From NCBI RefSeq assembly GCF_023631325.1, contig NZ_JALQDG010000021.1, positions 186,001-250,000 of the forward strand: DNA of 64,000 nucleotides. The letters are read 5' to 3'. The stretch's first letter is position 1, and each line of letters starts with the position of its first letter. Below are positions 45,183 through 53,864 of this stretch, piece after piece. The notes under the pieces are model-generated. The model was not told the DNA's origin and searched no databases. It saw nothing but the letters and a program-made list of their open reading frames with translations. The translations under genes and the position numbers were made by a program. This stretch comes from Caballeronia sp. INDeC2. GTDB taxonomy: Bacteria > Pseudomonadota > Gammaproteobacteria > Burkholderiales > Burkholderiaceae.

Positions 45183-45959
45183 ATGTCAGATCAAAACGCG
45201 TTGAAATCGAAAAAAGAACAGGTGCGCGAGCTGCGCGAGAAAGGCTACGTGATCGTCAAAAGTCTCGTGCCGAAAGAACGTTGCGACGCGATGCGCGAAG
45301 TGGCGCGCCAGCAGCTCGCCGAGGCCGCCGCGCCGCTGGAGTTCGAGGCAGATTTGAAATATCCCGGCGCGCCCGATTCGAAGGACGCACCCGGCGGTCA
45401 TACGGTGCGCCGTCTTCTCGACGCCTACTCGCGGCATCCGCTCTTCGCGGAGTTCGCGACCTCGCCCGACGTGCGCGGCTGGATGGAACTGTATTTCGGC
45501 GAAACGCCGTATCTGTCGCGCGCGCATCACAACTGCATGATGACGAAGCACCCGGCGTACGGCAGCTTGACGGGCTGGCATCGCGACGTGCGCTACTGGG
45601 CGTTCGAGCGCGACGATCTGGTGTCCGCTTGGGTCGCACTCGGCGACGAAAAGGTGGATAACGGCGCGCTGTGGTTCGTGCCGACGTCGCACAAGCTGCC
45701 GTTCACGTCCGATCGCTTCGACGAAGCCAAGTTCTTCCGTTCCGATCTGCCCGAGAACGCGGCGCTGATCCGCACGGCGGTGTCGCCGGAACTGGAAGCG
45801 GGCGATGTCGTCTTCTTCCACTGCAACACGCTGCATTCGGCGGGCAAGAACCTCACCGATCAGGTGAAGTTCTCGCTCGTCTTCACGTATCGCGGCGCGA
45901 GCAACGTGGCGCTGCCCGGCACTCGTTCGGCGTCGAAACCGGAAGTGCCGCTGGTCTGA
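45183..45959 (+). CDS. Phytanoyl-CoA dioxygenase family protein
   Basis: 258 residues; a cupin-fold Fe(II)/2-oxoglutarate dioxygenase. GWHRDVRYW holds the His-x-Asp metal pair, FFHCNTLHSAGKN the distal His, and the KFSLVFTYRG region the 2-oxoglutarate-binding Arg. ATG 45183 follows GGAGGC by 11 bases. Substrate unknown; neighbours give no pathway clue. Confidence 0.9.
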   Translation: MSDQNALKSKKEQVRELREKGYVIVKSLVPKERCDAMREVARQQLAEAAAPLEFEADLKYPGAPDSKDAPGGHTVRRLLDAYSRHPLFAEFATSPDVRGWMELYFGETPYLSRAHHNCMMTKHPAYGSLTGWHRDVRYWAFERDDLVSAWVALGDEKVDNGALWFVPTSHKLPFTSDRFDEAKFFRSDLPENAALIRTAVSPELEAGDVVFFHCNTLHSAGKNLTDQVKFSLVFTYRGASNVALPGTRSASKPEVPLV

Positions 45960-45963
45960 GCGG

Positions 45964-46170
45964 TCAGCGCTTCGAAGAAGGCATCGCGAGACCGATCAGC
46001 CCCGCGAGCGTCGCAACAATCCCGCCCGCGATCAGCCAGATGGTCTTGTTCGTGGGCGAGCCAGTGAAAAAGCGTGCGACGTCGTTGGAGGGCGAATGAA
46101 ACGACTGGCCGCCGAAATACAGCAGCACGACGCCGCCGACAAGCAGCGCAACGGAAATCGCTCGGGTCAT
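45964..46170 (-). CDS. DUF3185 small membrane protein
   Basis: 68 residues with two hydrophobic segments (ISVALLVGGVVLLYFGGQSF and TIWLIAGGIVATLAGLIGLAM) flanking a polar loop with DVARFFTGSPTNKTIW, the pattern of the DUF3185 family. Function unknown. Convergent with the dioxygenase gene. Confidence 0.85.
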   Translation of the reverse strand: MTRAISVALLVGGVVLLYFGGQSFHSPSNDVARFFTGSPTNKTIWLIAGGIVATLAGLIGLAMPSSKR

Positions 46171-46234
46171 ATCGTGTTCTCGTGATTTGAGGGCGCGTCA
46201 GGTTAGCGGGTCTGCGCGCGCGCGTCCACTCCGC

Positions 46235-47032
46235 TCAGGCGGCTTTCGCCTCTTCGCGCGTGTACGGCTGGATCTTGCGCAGCAGATCGGCCATCACGTA
46301 TTGGTGATCGCTCCGGCTCGTCCATGCGCCGAGGTTGTACTTGACGCCGGTATCGGTGTAATCGGTGACCGCGACCCACGGCGCCGACGGCCCGTCCTGC
46401 ACGATGCGCGCGTCTTCGCTCATCAGCTTGCGCAATTCCGCGAGCACCGTTTCGACCTTCAGCCCGTGCTGCGCCTGAAAGTTGATGACCACGCGCCGGC
46501 GATCGTTCGCGCTGTAGTTCGTGATTGCATTCGCCCAGATCAGGCTGTTAGGCACGAACATGACGATGCCGTCGGCTTTCGTGAGACGCGTCGTGAAAAG
46601 GCCGATTTCGTTGACGGTGCCCGCCGTCGTGCCGACGCCTTCGATGTAATCGCCCACGCGAAACGGCCGCAGCAACAGAAGCATCAGGCCGGCTGCGATA
46701 TTCTGCAGCGTTCCCTGCAGCGCGAGGCCGATGGCGAGGCCAGCGGCGCCGAGCACGGTCAGGATGCTGGCCGCGGCGATGCCGAACTTGCCGAGCGCCG
46801 CGACGATGGCGACCACGCGGATCGCCCACATCGCCAGACTGGCCAGCACCGGGGTGAGCGTCGCGTCGACATTCGTGCGGCCGAGCGCGCGGCGCATCGC
46901 GTTCGCGACGGCGTTCGAAATCCACCATCCGACCGCGAGAATCAGGACCGCCAGCAAGATGTCGATGCCGTACGTCACCGCGATCGCGGTGACGGAATCG
47001 TAGGCGGGGCGCAGTCTGTCGATCGAATCCAT
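46235..47032 (-). CDS. mscS: Small-conductance mechanosensitive channel (MscS family)
   Basis: 265 residues. Three predicted membrane helices, the pore helix VLGAAGLAIGLALQGTLQNIAAGLMLLLLRPF with its Gly/Ala pattern, and the beta domain RVGDYIEGVGTTAGTVNEIGLFTTRL with VPNSLIWANAITNYS. Opens on membrane tension to release solutes. ATG 47032 follows AAGGAG. It matches E. coli MscS length closely. Confidence 0.94.
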   Translation of the reverse strand: MDSIDRLRPAYDSVTAIAVTYGIDILLAVLILAVGWWISNAVANAMRRALGRTNVDATLTPVLASLAMWAIRVVAIVAALGKFGIAAASILTVLGAAGLAIGLALQGTLQNIAAGLMLLLLRPFRVGDYIEGVGTTAGTVNEIGLFTTRLTKADGIVMFVPNSLIWANAITNYSANDRRRVVINFQAQHGLKVETVLAELRKLMSEDARIVQDGPSAPWVAVTDYTDTGVKYNLGAWTSRSDHQYVMADLLRKIQPYTREEAKAA

Positions 47033-47264
47033 GAATGAAGCTCCTTGCAAAAGAATCTGCATTGGGCCGGATTCGCGCTGGATCGTTCCCCTTGCTGGCC
47101 ATTCAGCCGATGCCGAATAGCGGGACCGCGAAGCGCGTCGTGCGCGCTTGAGGCCGATTGGCTTACCATTGACGCCCTCGACAGGGCGCGTGCGCGTGCG
47201 CATCGCGTACTGTTCTTGTGTCCGTCGCCGCCCGTTCAATCAGCAATCCCCAGAGGAATCCGAC

Positions 47265-48308
47265 ATGGCCTACGAAGCAGCATCCGAGCGATATACGCAG
47301 ATGCAATACCGCACCTGCGGCAAGAGCGGGCTGAAGCTGCCCGCGTTGTCGCTGGGTTTGTGGCACAACTTCGGCGATACCACGCCGATCTCCACGCAGC
47401 GCGAAATTCTTCGCGCCGCGTTCGATCTCGGCATCACCCATTTCGATCTCGCCAACAACTACGGCCCGCCGTACGGCAGCGCCGAGGCGAACTTCGGGCG
47501 CATCTTCAAGGACGACTTCCGGCCGTATCGCGACGAATTGCTGATTTCGTCGAAAGCGGGCTGGGACATGTGGCCCGGTCCGTATGGCCAGGGCGGCGGC
47601 TCGCGCAAGTACGTGCTCGCGAGCCTCGACCAGAGCCTGAAGCGCATGGGCCTAGATTACGTCGACATCTTCTACTCGCACCGCTTCGACGCCGACACGC
47701 CGCTCGAAGAAACCGCCGGCGCGCTCGCGACCGCCGTGCACTCGGGCAAGGCGCTCTATGTCGGCATCTCGTCGTATTCCGCGACGAAGACGCGTGAAAT
47801 GGCGAAGCTGCTCGCGGAGCACAAGGTGCCGCTCTTGATCCATCAGCCGTCGTACAACATGCTGAACCGCTGGATCGAAGAGGAACTGCTCGACACGCTC
47901 GACGATATCGGCGCCGGTAGCATCGCGTTCACGCCGCTCGCACAAGGTCTTCTGACGAGCAAATACTTGAACGGCGTGCCGCAGGACGCGCGCGTGAACA
48001 AACCGGGCGGCGGGTCGCTCAAGCAGGAGCATTTGAGCGACGCGAACCTCGCGCACGTGCGCAAGCTCAACGAACTCGCGCAGAAGCGCGGCCAGAGCCT
48101 CGCCCAGATGGCGCTCGCGTGGGCGCTGCGCGGCGGGCGCGTGACGTCGGTGCTGATCGGCGCGAGCCGCGCGGAACAGGTCGCGGAGAACGTCGGCGCG
48201 CTGAAGAACCTCGAGTTCACGAAGGAAGAACTCGCGGAGATCGATCAACACGCGCAGGAAGGCGGCATCAACCTGTGGGAAAAGCCGTCGACGGATCAAC
48301 GCATCTGA
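47265..48308 (+). CDS. yghZ: Aldo/keto reductase (YghZ/L-glyceraldehyde 3-phosphate reductase-like)
   Basis: 347 residues, NADPH-dependent. RYTQMQYRTCGKSGLKLPALSLGLWHNFGD, HFDLANNYGPPYGSAE (catalytic Asp/Tyr), ISSKAGWDMWPGPYG and GLDYVDIFYSHRFD match the AKR14 group, whose E. coli member reduces L-glyceraldehyde 3-phosphate and methylglyoxal. AGAGGAATCCGAC precedes ATG 47265. Divergent from mscS by about 230 bases. Confidence 0.93.
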   Translation: MAYEAASERYTQMQYRTCGKSGLKLPALSLGLWHNFGDTTPISTQREILRAAFDLGITHFDLANNYGPPYGSAEANFGRIFKDDFRPYRDELLISSKAGWDMWPGPYGQGGGSRKYVLASLDQSLKRMGLDYVDIFYSHRFDADTPLEETAGALATAVHSGKALYVGISSYSATKTREMAKLLAEHKVPLLIHQPSYNMLNRWIEEELLDTLDDIGAGSIAFTPLAQGLLTSKYLNGVPQDARVNKPGGGSLKQEHLSDANLAHVRKLNELAQKRGQSLAQMALAWALRGGRVTSVLIGASRAEQVAENVGALKNLEFTKEELAEIDQHAQEGGINLWEKPSTDQRI

Positions 48309-48796
48309 CGCGCAACCTTTCGCCAGAAGGGTATTTCGGGATAAGGACGGCGTCCGTTGCTATCATGCGGGCTCGGCGGCTTTTCGGCAGCGATTTCGAT
48401 CGCCACCAATGTCGCCGGTTGCCGCCGGCCGCGCGGCCAGCCGAAAGTGCACTTCTTCAGCACGCGCGTTCGCCCACGAGGCAGAACGTGCGCGCCTTTG
48501 CCGCCGAAACGACGTTCGGACCGCGAAACGACTATCGGGTTAAAATAGGCGATTGCGCCGGGCTGTCTGGTTTTTTGCGCGACGTTCACGCATGGCGCGG
48601 CGTGAAACGCTGTCTTCGAATTCCAGGTTTCGGATCAATCGGCGACCTTCACCATTCGATCATCCTGTTCGGGCAGCGCAGCGCCTCGTAGCGCGCCTGA
48701 TGTTCGACGCCGGCCCGGCGTGGCATTGGCCGCAATTCAGCCGCGAGCGTCAGAGCGTCACCGCTTTCGCACAGTTAGAGCACAGTTCAAGAAGCC
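48309..48796. other. Spacer upstream of fpr
   Basis: 488 bases with no supportable gene; TAAAAT (48541-48546) may be a -10 element, which would leave a leader of about 245 bases. Nothing else stands out. Confidence 0.45.
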
Positions 48797-49567
48797 ATGA
48801 GCAACCTTAATTCTCAAACCGTTCTGAGCGTCCACCACTGGACCGACACGCTTTTCAGTTTCACCTGCACCCGCGACAGTTCGTTCCGCTTCGAGAACGG
48901 CCAGTTCACGATGGTGGGTCTCGAAGTCGAAGGCAAGCCGCTTCTGCGCGCCTACAGCCTCGCGAGCGCGAACTACGAAGAGCATCTCGAATTTCTGAGC
49001 ATCAAGGTTCCCGACGGCCCGCTGACCTCGCGCCTGCAACATCTGAAGGTCGGCGATTCGGTGCTGATCGGCAAGAAGCCGACGGGCACGCTCGTCGCCG
49101 ACAATCTGCTGCCCGGCAAGACGCTGTGGCTCCTGTCGACCGGCACCGGCCTCGCGCCGTTCATGTCGATCATCAAGGATCCGGACGTGTACGACCGCTA
49201 CGAGAAGATCGTGCTGACGCACACCTGCCGTTTCGTCGACGAACTCGCGTACAAGGACTTCATCACCGAGCATCTGCCGGCGCACGAGCATATCGGCGAA
49301 ATCGTCTCCGAAAAGCTCGTGTATTACCCGACGGTCACGCGCGAGGAATTCGCGAACCGCGGCCGTATCACCGATCTGATCGAAACGAAGAAGCTGTTCG
49401 CCGATCTCGCGCTCGAACCGTTCTCCATTGAGAACGATCGCGTGATGCTCTGCGGCAGCCCGCATATGCTGCGCGATACGCGCGAGTTGCTCGACGCAAT
49501 GGGCTTCCAGGAAGGCAGCAACAATCATCCTGGCCATTATGTCGTGGAGAAAGCGTTCGTCGGCTGA
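48797..49567 (+). CDS. fpr: Ferredoxin/flavodoxin-NADP+ reductase
   Basis: 256 residues. FAD motif RAYSLAS (family RxYS), NADPH site LLSTGTGLAPFMSII, LCGSPHM, and the C-terminal HPGHYVVEKAFVG are Fpr features of the bacterial class with a terminal aromatic-Val pattern. Supplies electrons to ferredoxins or flavodoxins, for example under oxidative stress. Followed by its own terminator. Confidence 0.95.
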   Translation: MSNLNSQTVLSVHHWTDTLFSFTCTRDSSFRFENGQFTMVGLEVEGKPLLRAYSLASANYEEHLEFLSIKVPDGPLTSRLQHLKVGDSVLIGKKPTGTLVADNLLPGKTLWLLSTGTGLAPFMSIIKDPDVYDRYEKIVLTHTCRFVDELAYKDFITEHLPAHEHIGEIVSEKLVYYPTVTREEFANRGRITDLIETKKLFADLALEPFSIENDRVMLCGSPHMLRDTRELLDAMGFQEGSNNHPGHYVVEKAFVG

Positions 49568-49593
49568 ATCGGCGCGACAGCACCTTCGCAGAG

Positions 49594-49621
49594 ACCGGAG
49601 CCATGCGCTCCGGTTTTTTTT
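49594..49621 (+). terminator. Terminator of fpr
   Basis: ACCGGAGC/GCTCCGGT stem, 5-base loop, then eight T. Confidence 0.92.
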
Positions 49622-49913
49622 TCGCCTCACCGCAACGCGCCGCGCAGGCCGCGTGGTTACAAATTTGTCGGTCGTCAGTAGGTGTTTTTCCTACGCATTA
49701 TGCGCAGCGGACTTGGCAAATGACATCAAGTTCGTTTGTCGAGCCCTTGTCCGACATGGATTTATCATATTTTTGAGATATGATCCGTTTACGCTGAGAC
49801 GACGCGCACCACCGCGCAGTCTGTCATGGATGTTACAGAGTGTAAATTTAGTTACGCCTCTCGTGAGCGTGCCGAGGACGTAGCTCCAGTTGCGCTCAAC
49901 GCGAGGATAGTGA
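49622..49913. other. AT-rich spacer upstream of the two-component operon
   Basis: About 290 bases without a gene, notably AT-rich around 49760-49860. ATCATAT (49764-49770) and ATATGAT (49778-49784) form a 7-bp inverted repeat, followed by GTTTACG, the same core as the array near 6.5 kb. The promoter of the kinase gene should be here. Confidence 0.5.
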
Positions 49914-50786
49914 ATGAATCCGTCGGCCACGATCACGCTCGATGAGAGCCCGACTCGCCGCGCCCCGCTGCGCGCGGTTGCGTCGCCGGCGCCGGAACGC
50001 TCCGGCGCATCGTTTGCCTCGCCTTATTCCGCCCTGATCGACGCCAAGCTCAAGGGCGATCGTCAGATCCAGCGGCTCACCGCCCGCGTCCAGGAACTCG
50101 CCGCGCTGCTCGCCTCCACGGAAGAGCGCGCGCGCCAGGCGCTTGCACAGGATCTTCACGACGAAACCGGCGCGGCGCTCACCGTCGCCAACCTGGCCCT
50201 CGCGCGCGTCGAGCACCGGCTGCCCGCGGATGCGCCCGCCGCGCTCGGCGACGCGCTGCATCAGGCGCGCGCCGCGCTGGCGGAAGTCTGCGAGACGAGT
50301 CATCGCATCGTCGAAGGATTGCAGACGCCGGCCTTTGACGCGAACTTCGCGGCCACGCTCGCGGAGTGGATCGCGAGCTTCGGCGCGCGCACGGCGATTT
50401 CCGTCGACTTTTCCTGCCCCGACGATGCGCGGCTCGATCGCATGTCGCACGATATGTCGCTCGCGCTCTTTCGGGTGATGCAGGAAGCGCTCGGCAACGT
50501 CGCGCGACACGCGCAGGCCGCGCGCGCGAGCGTGTCCGTTTCGCTCGATAGCCAAGGCGTGACGCTCGCCGTCACCGACGACGGCGTTGGCATCAGCGCG
50601 GCGGCGCGGCGCAAGAGCGGGCGCTTCGGCCTTTCGGGGATGCGCGCGCGCTGCGAGGCGCTCGGCGGCAGTCTGCGCGTTGCGGCGGCGAAGCCCGTCG
50701 GCGCATGCGTGCGCGCCCGTCTGCCGTGGACGGCGGCACGCGGCGGTCTTTTCGCGCACGTCACGCCGCTCCCGTTCAGCGCCTGA
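49914..50786 (+). CDS. Cytosolic sensor histidine kinase (HisKA_3/NarL type)
   Basis: 290 residues. No transmembrane segment or signal is present, so it is soluble or peripheral. A coiled coil (about 47-75) leads into the dimerisation domain with DLHDETGAAL (His82), and a HATPase_c domain with VMQEALGNVARHAQA (N box), VTDDGVGI (G1) and RFGLSGMRARCEALGG (G2). No recognisable sensor domain exists; input must come through the first 45 residues or a partner. Pairs with the regulator 11 bases downstream. GAGGA precedes the ATG. Confidence 0.92.
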   Translation: MNPSATITLDESPTRRAPLRAVASPAPERSGASFASPYSALIDAKLKGDRQIQRLTARVQELAALLASTEERARQALAQDLHDETGAALTVANLALARVEHRLPADAPAALGDALHQARAALAEVCETSHRIVEGLQTPAFDANFAATLAEWIASFGARTAISVDFSCPDDARLDRMSHDMSLALFRVMQEALGNVARHAQAARASVSVSLDSQGVTLAVTDDGVGISAAARRKSGRFGLSGMRARCEALGGSLRVAAAKPVGACVRARLPWTAARGGLFAHVTPLPFSA

Positions 50787-50797
50787 GGCCGCCCGCG

Positions 50798-51451
50798 ATG
50801 CTGCGAATCCTGCTCGCCGACGACCACGCCATCGTGCGCCGCGGCGTCGCACAATTGCTCCTGGAGCGCGGCGTGGCTTCTGAAGTGTCGGAGGCGGAGT
50901 CCGGCATGCAGGCGCTTGCGCTGGCCGCGCGCCGTCCGCTCGATGTCGCCATGCTCGATATCTCGCTGCCCGACGTCAACGGTATCGACGTGCTGAAGCG
51001 TCTCAAGCGCGAAAACCCGCGTTTGCCGGTGCTGATGTTTTCGATGTATCGGGAAGATCAATACGCGGTGCGCGCGCTGAAGGCGGGCGCGTCGGGCTAT
51101 TTGTCGAAAACGGCGGACCCGGCGCTGATGATCGGCGCGATCCAGCAGGTCGCGGCCGGTCGCAAGTACGTGAGTCCCGAAATGGCCGAAGCGCTCGCGA
51201 CCTACGTTTCGCTCGACACCGACCGCCTGCCGCACGAGAAACTTTCGGACCGCGAATACCAGACGCTTTGCATGCTGGCGTCGGGCAAACGGCTGACCGA
51301 CATCGCCGATGCTTTATCGCTTTCGGTTAAAACGGTGAGTGTTTATCGCGCGCGGTTGTTGGAGAAGATGAAGCTCGCCAACAACGCCGAGCTCACGTTC
51401 TATGTGATGAGCAACCGTCTCGTCGATATGAACCCGGCCATCGCGGGATAA
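50798..51451 (+). CDS. NarL/FixJ-type response regulator
   Basis: 217 residues: receiver domain with LLADDH acidic pair, phospho-acceptor Asp54 in MLDISLPDV and Lys in GYLSKTAD, then a LuxR helix-turn-helix LSDREYQTLCMLASGKRLTDIADALSLSVKTVSVYRARLLEKM. Cotranscribed with the kinase. Targets unknown. Confidence 0.95.
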   Translation: MLRILLADDHAIVRRGVAQLLLERGVASEVSEAESGMQALALAARRPLDVAMLDISLPDVNGIDVLKRLKRENPRLPVLMFSMYREDQYAVRALKAGASGYLSKTADPALMIGAIQQVAAGRKYVSPEMAEALATYVSLDTDRLPHEKLSDREYQTLCMLASGKRLTDIADALSLSVKTVSVYRARLLEKMKLANNAELTFYVMSNRLVDMNPAIAG

Positions 51452-51453
51452 AA

Positions 51454-51475
51454 ATTTATCTTGAACAAGATAAAT
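51454..51475. promoter_or_regulatory. Perfect 22-bp AT-rich palindrome (candidate operator)
   Basis: ATTTATCTTG and CAAGATAAAT are exact reverse complements separated by AA, starting two bases after the response regulator stop. On the minus strand it is followed by T5, so a weak terminator reading is possible. It also precedes the permease gene. Function is inferred. Confidence 0.45.
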
Positions 51476-51608
51476 CTAAAAAGCGATCTGTAGAAAATCG
51501 ACGCAAACCGCCTTCCGTGCCTAATTACCGGGCAATCTCTGAGTCTCCGATAAAATATCGGGTTTTCCCGCAGCAGGGCGCCCGCGCGCCAGAAGGAGAC
51601 TCATCGAA

Positions 51609-53054
51609 ATGTCGTTGTTCCGCAAGAAAAACATCGAGCACATGCTGGCCGGCGCGCAAAGCACGTCGCTCAAAAAGACGCTCGGCGCCCTCGATCTGAC
51701 TTTCCTCGGCATCGGGGCCATCATCGGCACGGGGATTTTCGTGCTGACCGGCACCGGCGCCGTGCAGGCCGGTCCGGCGCTCATGATTTCGTTTATCGTC
51801 GCGGCGATCGCGTGCTGTTTCGCCGCCCTCGCCTACGCCGAATTTTCCTCGACGATTCCCGTCGCCGGCTCCATCTACACCTATTCGTATGCGACGCTCG
51901 GCGAGCTTGCCGCGTGGATCATCGGCTGGGATCTGATGCTCGAATACGGGCTGGCGACGTCGGCGGTGTCGGTCGGCTGGTCGGGCTATCTGCAATCGCT
52001 GCTGTCGGGGTTCGGCATTTCGCTGCCGACCGCGCTCTCCGCCGCCCCGGGCGCCCTGCCCGGCCACGTTACGTTTTTCAACCTGCCCGCGTTCCTCGTG
52101 ATGATGGCGATCACGGCGCTGCTCTCGGTCGGCGTGAAGGAATCCACGCGCATCAACAACATCATGGTCGCGATCAAGGTGACGGTCGTGCTGCTTGTGA
52201 TCGCCGTGGGCGTGTTCCATGTCAAGCCGGCGAATTGGCATCCGTTCATGCCGAACGGCTGGTCCGGCGTGTTCGGTGCGGCGGCGGTCATGTTCTTCGC
52301 GTTCATCGGCTTCGATTCGGTGTCGTCGGCGGCGGAGGAAGTGAAGAATCCGAAGCGCGATCTGCCCATCGGCATCATCTCGTCGCTCGCGGTGTGCGCG
52401 GTGCTGTACGTGGCGGTCGCGGCTGTCGTGACGGGCATCGTGCCGGCGGCGCAGTTCGCCAACAATCCGCACCCGGTTTCGTTCGCGCTCCAGGTGGCCG
52501 GCCAGAACTGGGTCGCGGGTTTCATCGATCTCGGCGCCGTGCTCGGCATGCTCACCGTGATCCTCGTGATGAGCTACGGCCAGACGCGCATCATCTACGC
52601 GATGTCGCGCGACGGCCTCTTGCCAGCAAGGCTGTCGAAGGTGCATCCGCGCTTCGCGACGCCGTTCTTCACGACGTGGCTGGTCGGCATCTTCTTCGGT
52701 TTGATCGGCGCGCTCGTGCCGCTCAACGTGCTCGCCGAGTTGATCAACATCGGCACGCTGGCCGCGTTCTCGATGGTCTCCATCGCCGTGCTGATTCTGC
52801 GCCGCACGCATCCGGACCTGCCGCGCGCGTTCCGCTGCCCGGGCGTGCCGGTGGTGCCCCTTCTCGCCGTCGCATCGTGCCTGTTCCTGATGATGAATCT
52901 TCAGCCGATGACGTGGGTCGCGTTCGCGGTGTGGCTCGTGATCGGCCTCGCGATCTACTTCCTGTATTCGCGTCGCAACTCGCTGCTCGGACGCGCGCCA
53001 CTCGATGCGCCGCGCGCCGTCGCGTCGGCGGCCAAACGTGCGGAAGGCGCGTGA
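51609..53054 (+). CDS. Amino acid permease (APC family, YfnA/CAT-like)
   Basis: 481 residues with about 12 membrane segments. The APC signature LTFLGIGAIIGTGIFVLTG near residue 30, GPALMISFIVAAIACCFAALAYAEFSS, and VAAVVTGIVPAAQFANNPHPVSFAL are present, close to the cationic amino acid transporter branch. AGAAGGAGA precedes the ATG. Just upstream, CCGATA/TATCGG with a following T4 (51547-51566) forms a small hairpin over the likely -10. Substrate not determined. Confidence 0.93.
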   Translation: MSLFRKKNIEHMLAGAQSTSLKKTLGALDLTFLGIGAIIGTGIFVLTGTGAVQAGPALMISFIVAAIACCFAALAYAEFSSTIPVAGSIYTYSYATLGELAAWIIGWDLMLEYGLATSAVSVGWSGYLQSLLSGFGISLPTALSAAPGALPGHVTFFNLPAFLVMMAITALLSVGVKESTRINNIMVAIKVTVVLLVIAVGVFHVKPANWHPFMPNGWSGVFGAAAVMFFAFIGFDSVSSAAEEVKNPKRDLPIGIISSLAVCAVLYVAVAAVVTGIVPAAQFANNPHPVSFALQVAGQNWVAGFIDLGAVLGMLTVILVMSYGQTRIIYAMSRDGLLPARLSKVHPRFATPFFTTWLVGIFFGLIGALVPLNVLAELINIGTLAAFSMVSIAVLILRRTHPDLPRAFRCPGVPVVPLLAVASCLFLMMNLQPMTWVAFAVWLVIGLAIYFLYSRRNSLLGRAPLDAPRAVASAAKRAEGA

Positions 53055-53088
53055 AGCCGTGACGCACTGAACGACATCATCGCTCGCG

Positions 53089-53115
53089 AAAGCGCCGCCC
53101 GAGAGGCGGCGCTTT
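53089..53115 (+). terminator. Terminator of the permease gene
   Basis: AAAGCGCCGCC/GGCGGCGCTTT, a perfect 11-bp stem with a 5-base loop and three T. Confidence 0.85.
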
Positions 53116-53332
53116 GCATTTGGGACGGACGTTCGCGCGGATAGCGAGCCCCGCCGATTTGTGTTTTACTCAATGCCACAAACACATAACACCCAATCCG
53201 GCTGAACGCTCACGGCGGCAGTAGGCAGGTGCGTGACGCAAGGCTGGTTTCCACCCCACTGCAGCAAAACTGCATGGGATCAAAGCAAGGCGCTGAAAGC
53301 GCCCGCTCTGATCGACCAAGGAGACAGTGAAA

Positions 53333-53809
53333 ATGGCGCTCAGCATCAGCCTGACGGTCAACGGGAAATCCGTGACCGCCACCGTCGAACCGCATCTTCT
53401 GCTCGTCCAGTTTCTCCGCGATCAACTCAGGCTCACCGGCACGCACGTCGGCTGCGACACCGCGCAGTGCGGCGCATGCACCGTTCATCTTGAGGGCCGC
53501 GCGATCAAGTCGTGCAACATCCTCGCCGCGCAAGCGGACGGCATGAGCGTGACGACCATCGAAGGCATGGCGAAAGACGGCCAGCTTCATCCGATGCAGG
53601 CGGCCTTCAAGGAATGTCACGGCTTGCAGTGCGGCTTCTGTACGCCGGGCATGGTGATGAGCGCGAGCGCGCTGGCTGCGCAATCGCCCGAACTTTCCGA
53701 AGAAGATGTGCGCGAACAACTCGACGGCAATCTGTGTCGCTGTACGGGGTATCACAACATCGTGAAAGCGGTTCTCCAGGGCGCACAGGCCATGAAAAGC
53801 GGCGCCTGA
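53333..53809 (+). CDS. Molybdenum hydroxylase iron-sulfur subunit (CoxS-like)
   Basis: 158 residues with two [2Fe-2S] clusters: the plant-type motif [16 protein letters not shown]…SC and the C-terminal [10 protein letters not shown]…[10 protein letters not shown]. Carries electrons from the molybdenum centre to FAD. ATG 53333 follows AAGGAGACAGTGAAA; a GTG two codons earlier is possible. First gene of the operon. Confidence 0.95.
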   Translation: MALSISLTVNGKSVTATVEPHLLLVQFLRDQLRLTGTHVGCDTAQCGACTVHLEGRAIKSCNILAAQADGMSVTTIEGMAKDGQLHPMQAAFKECHGLQCGFCTPGMVMSASALAAQSPELSEEDVREQLDGNLCRCTGYHNIVKAVLQGAQAMKSGA

Positions 53810-53864
53810 CGCAACGCCCATCTCCCTTCCGAAAAGATGAATCGCGCCTTAAAAGGAGACCGCG

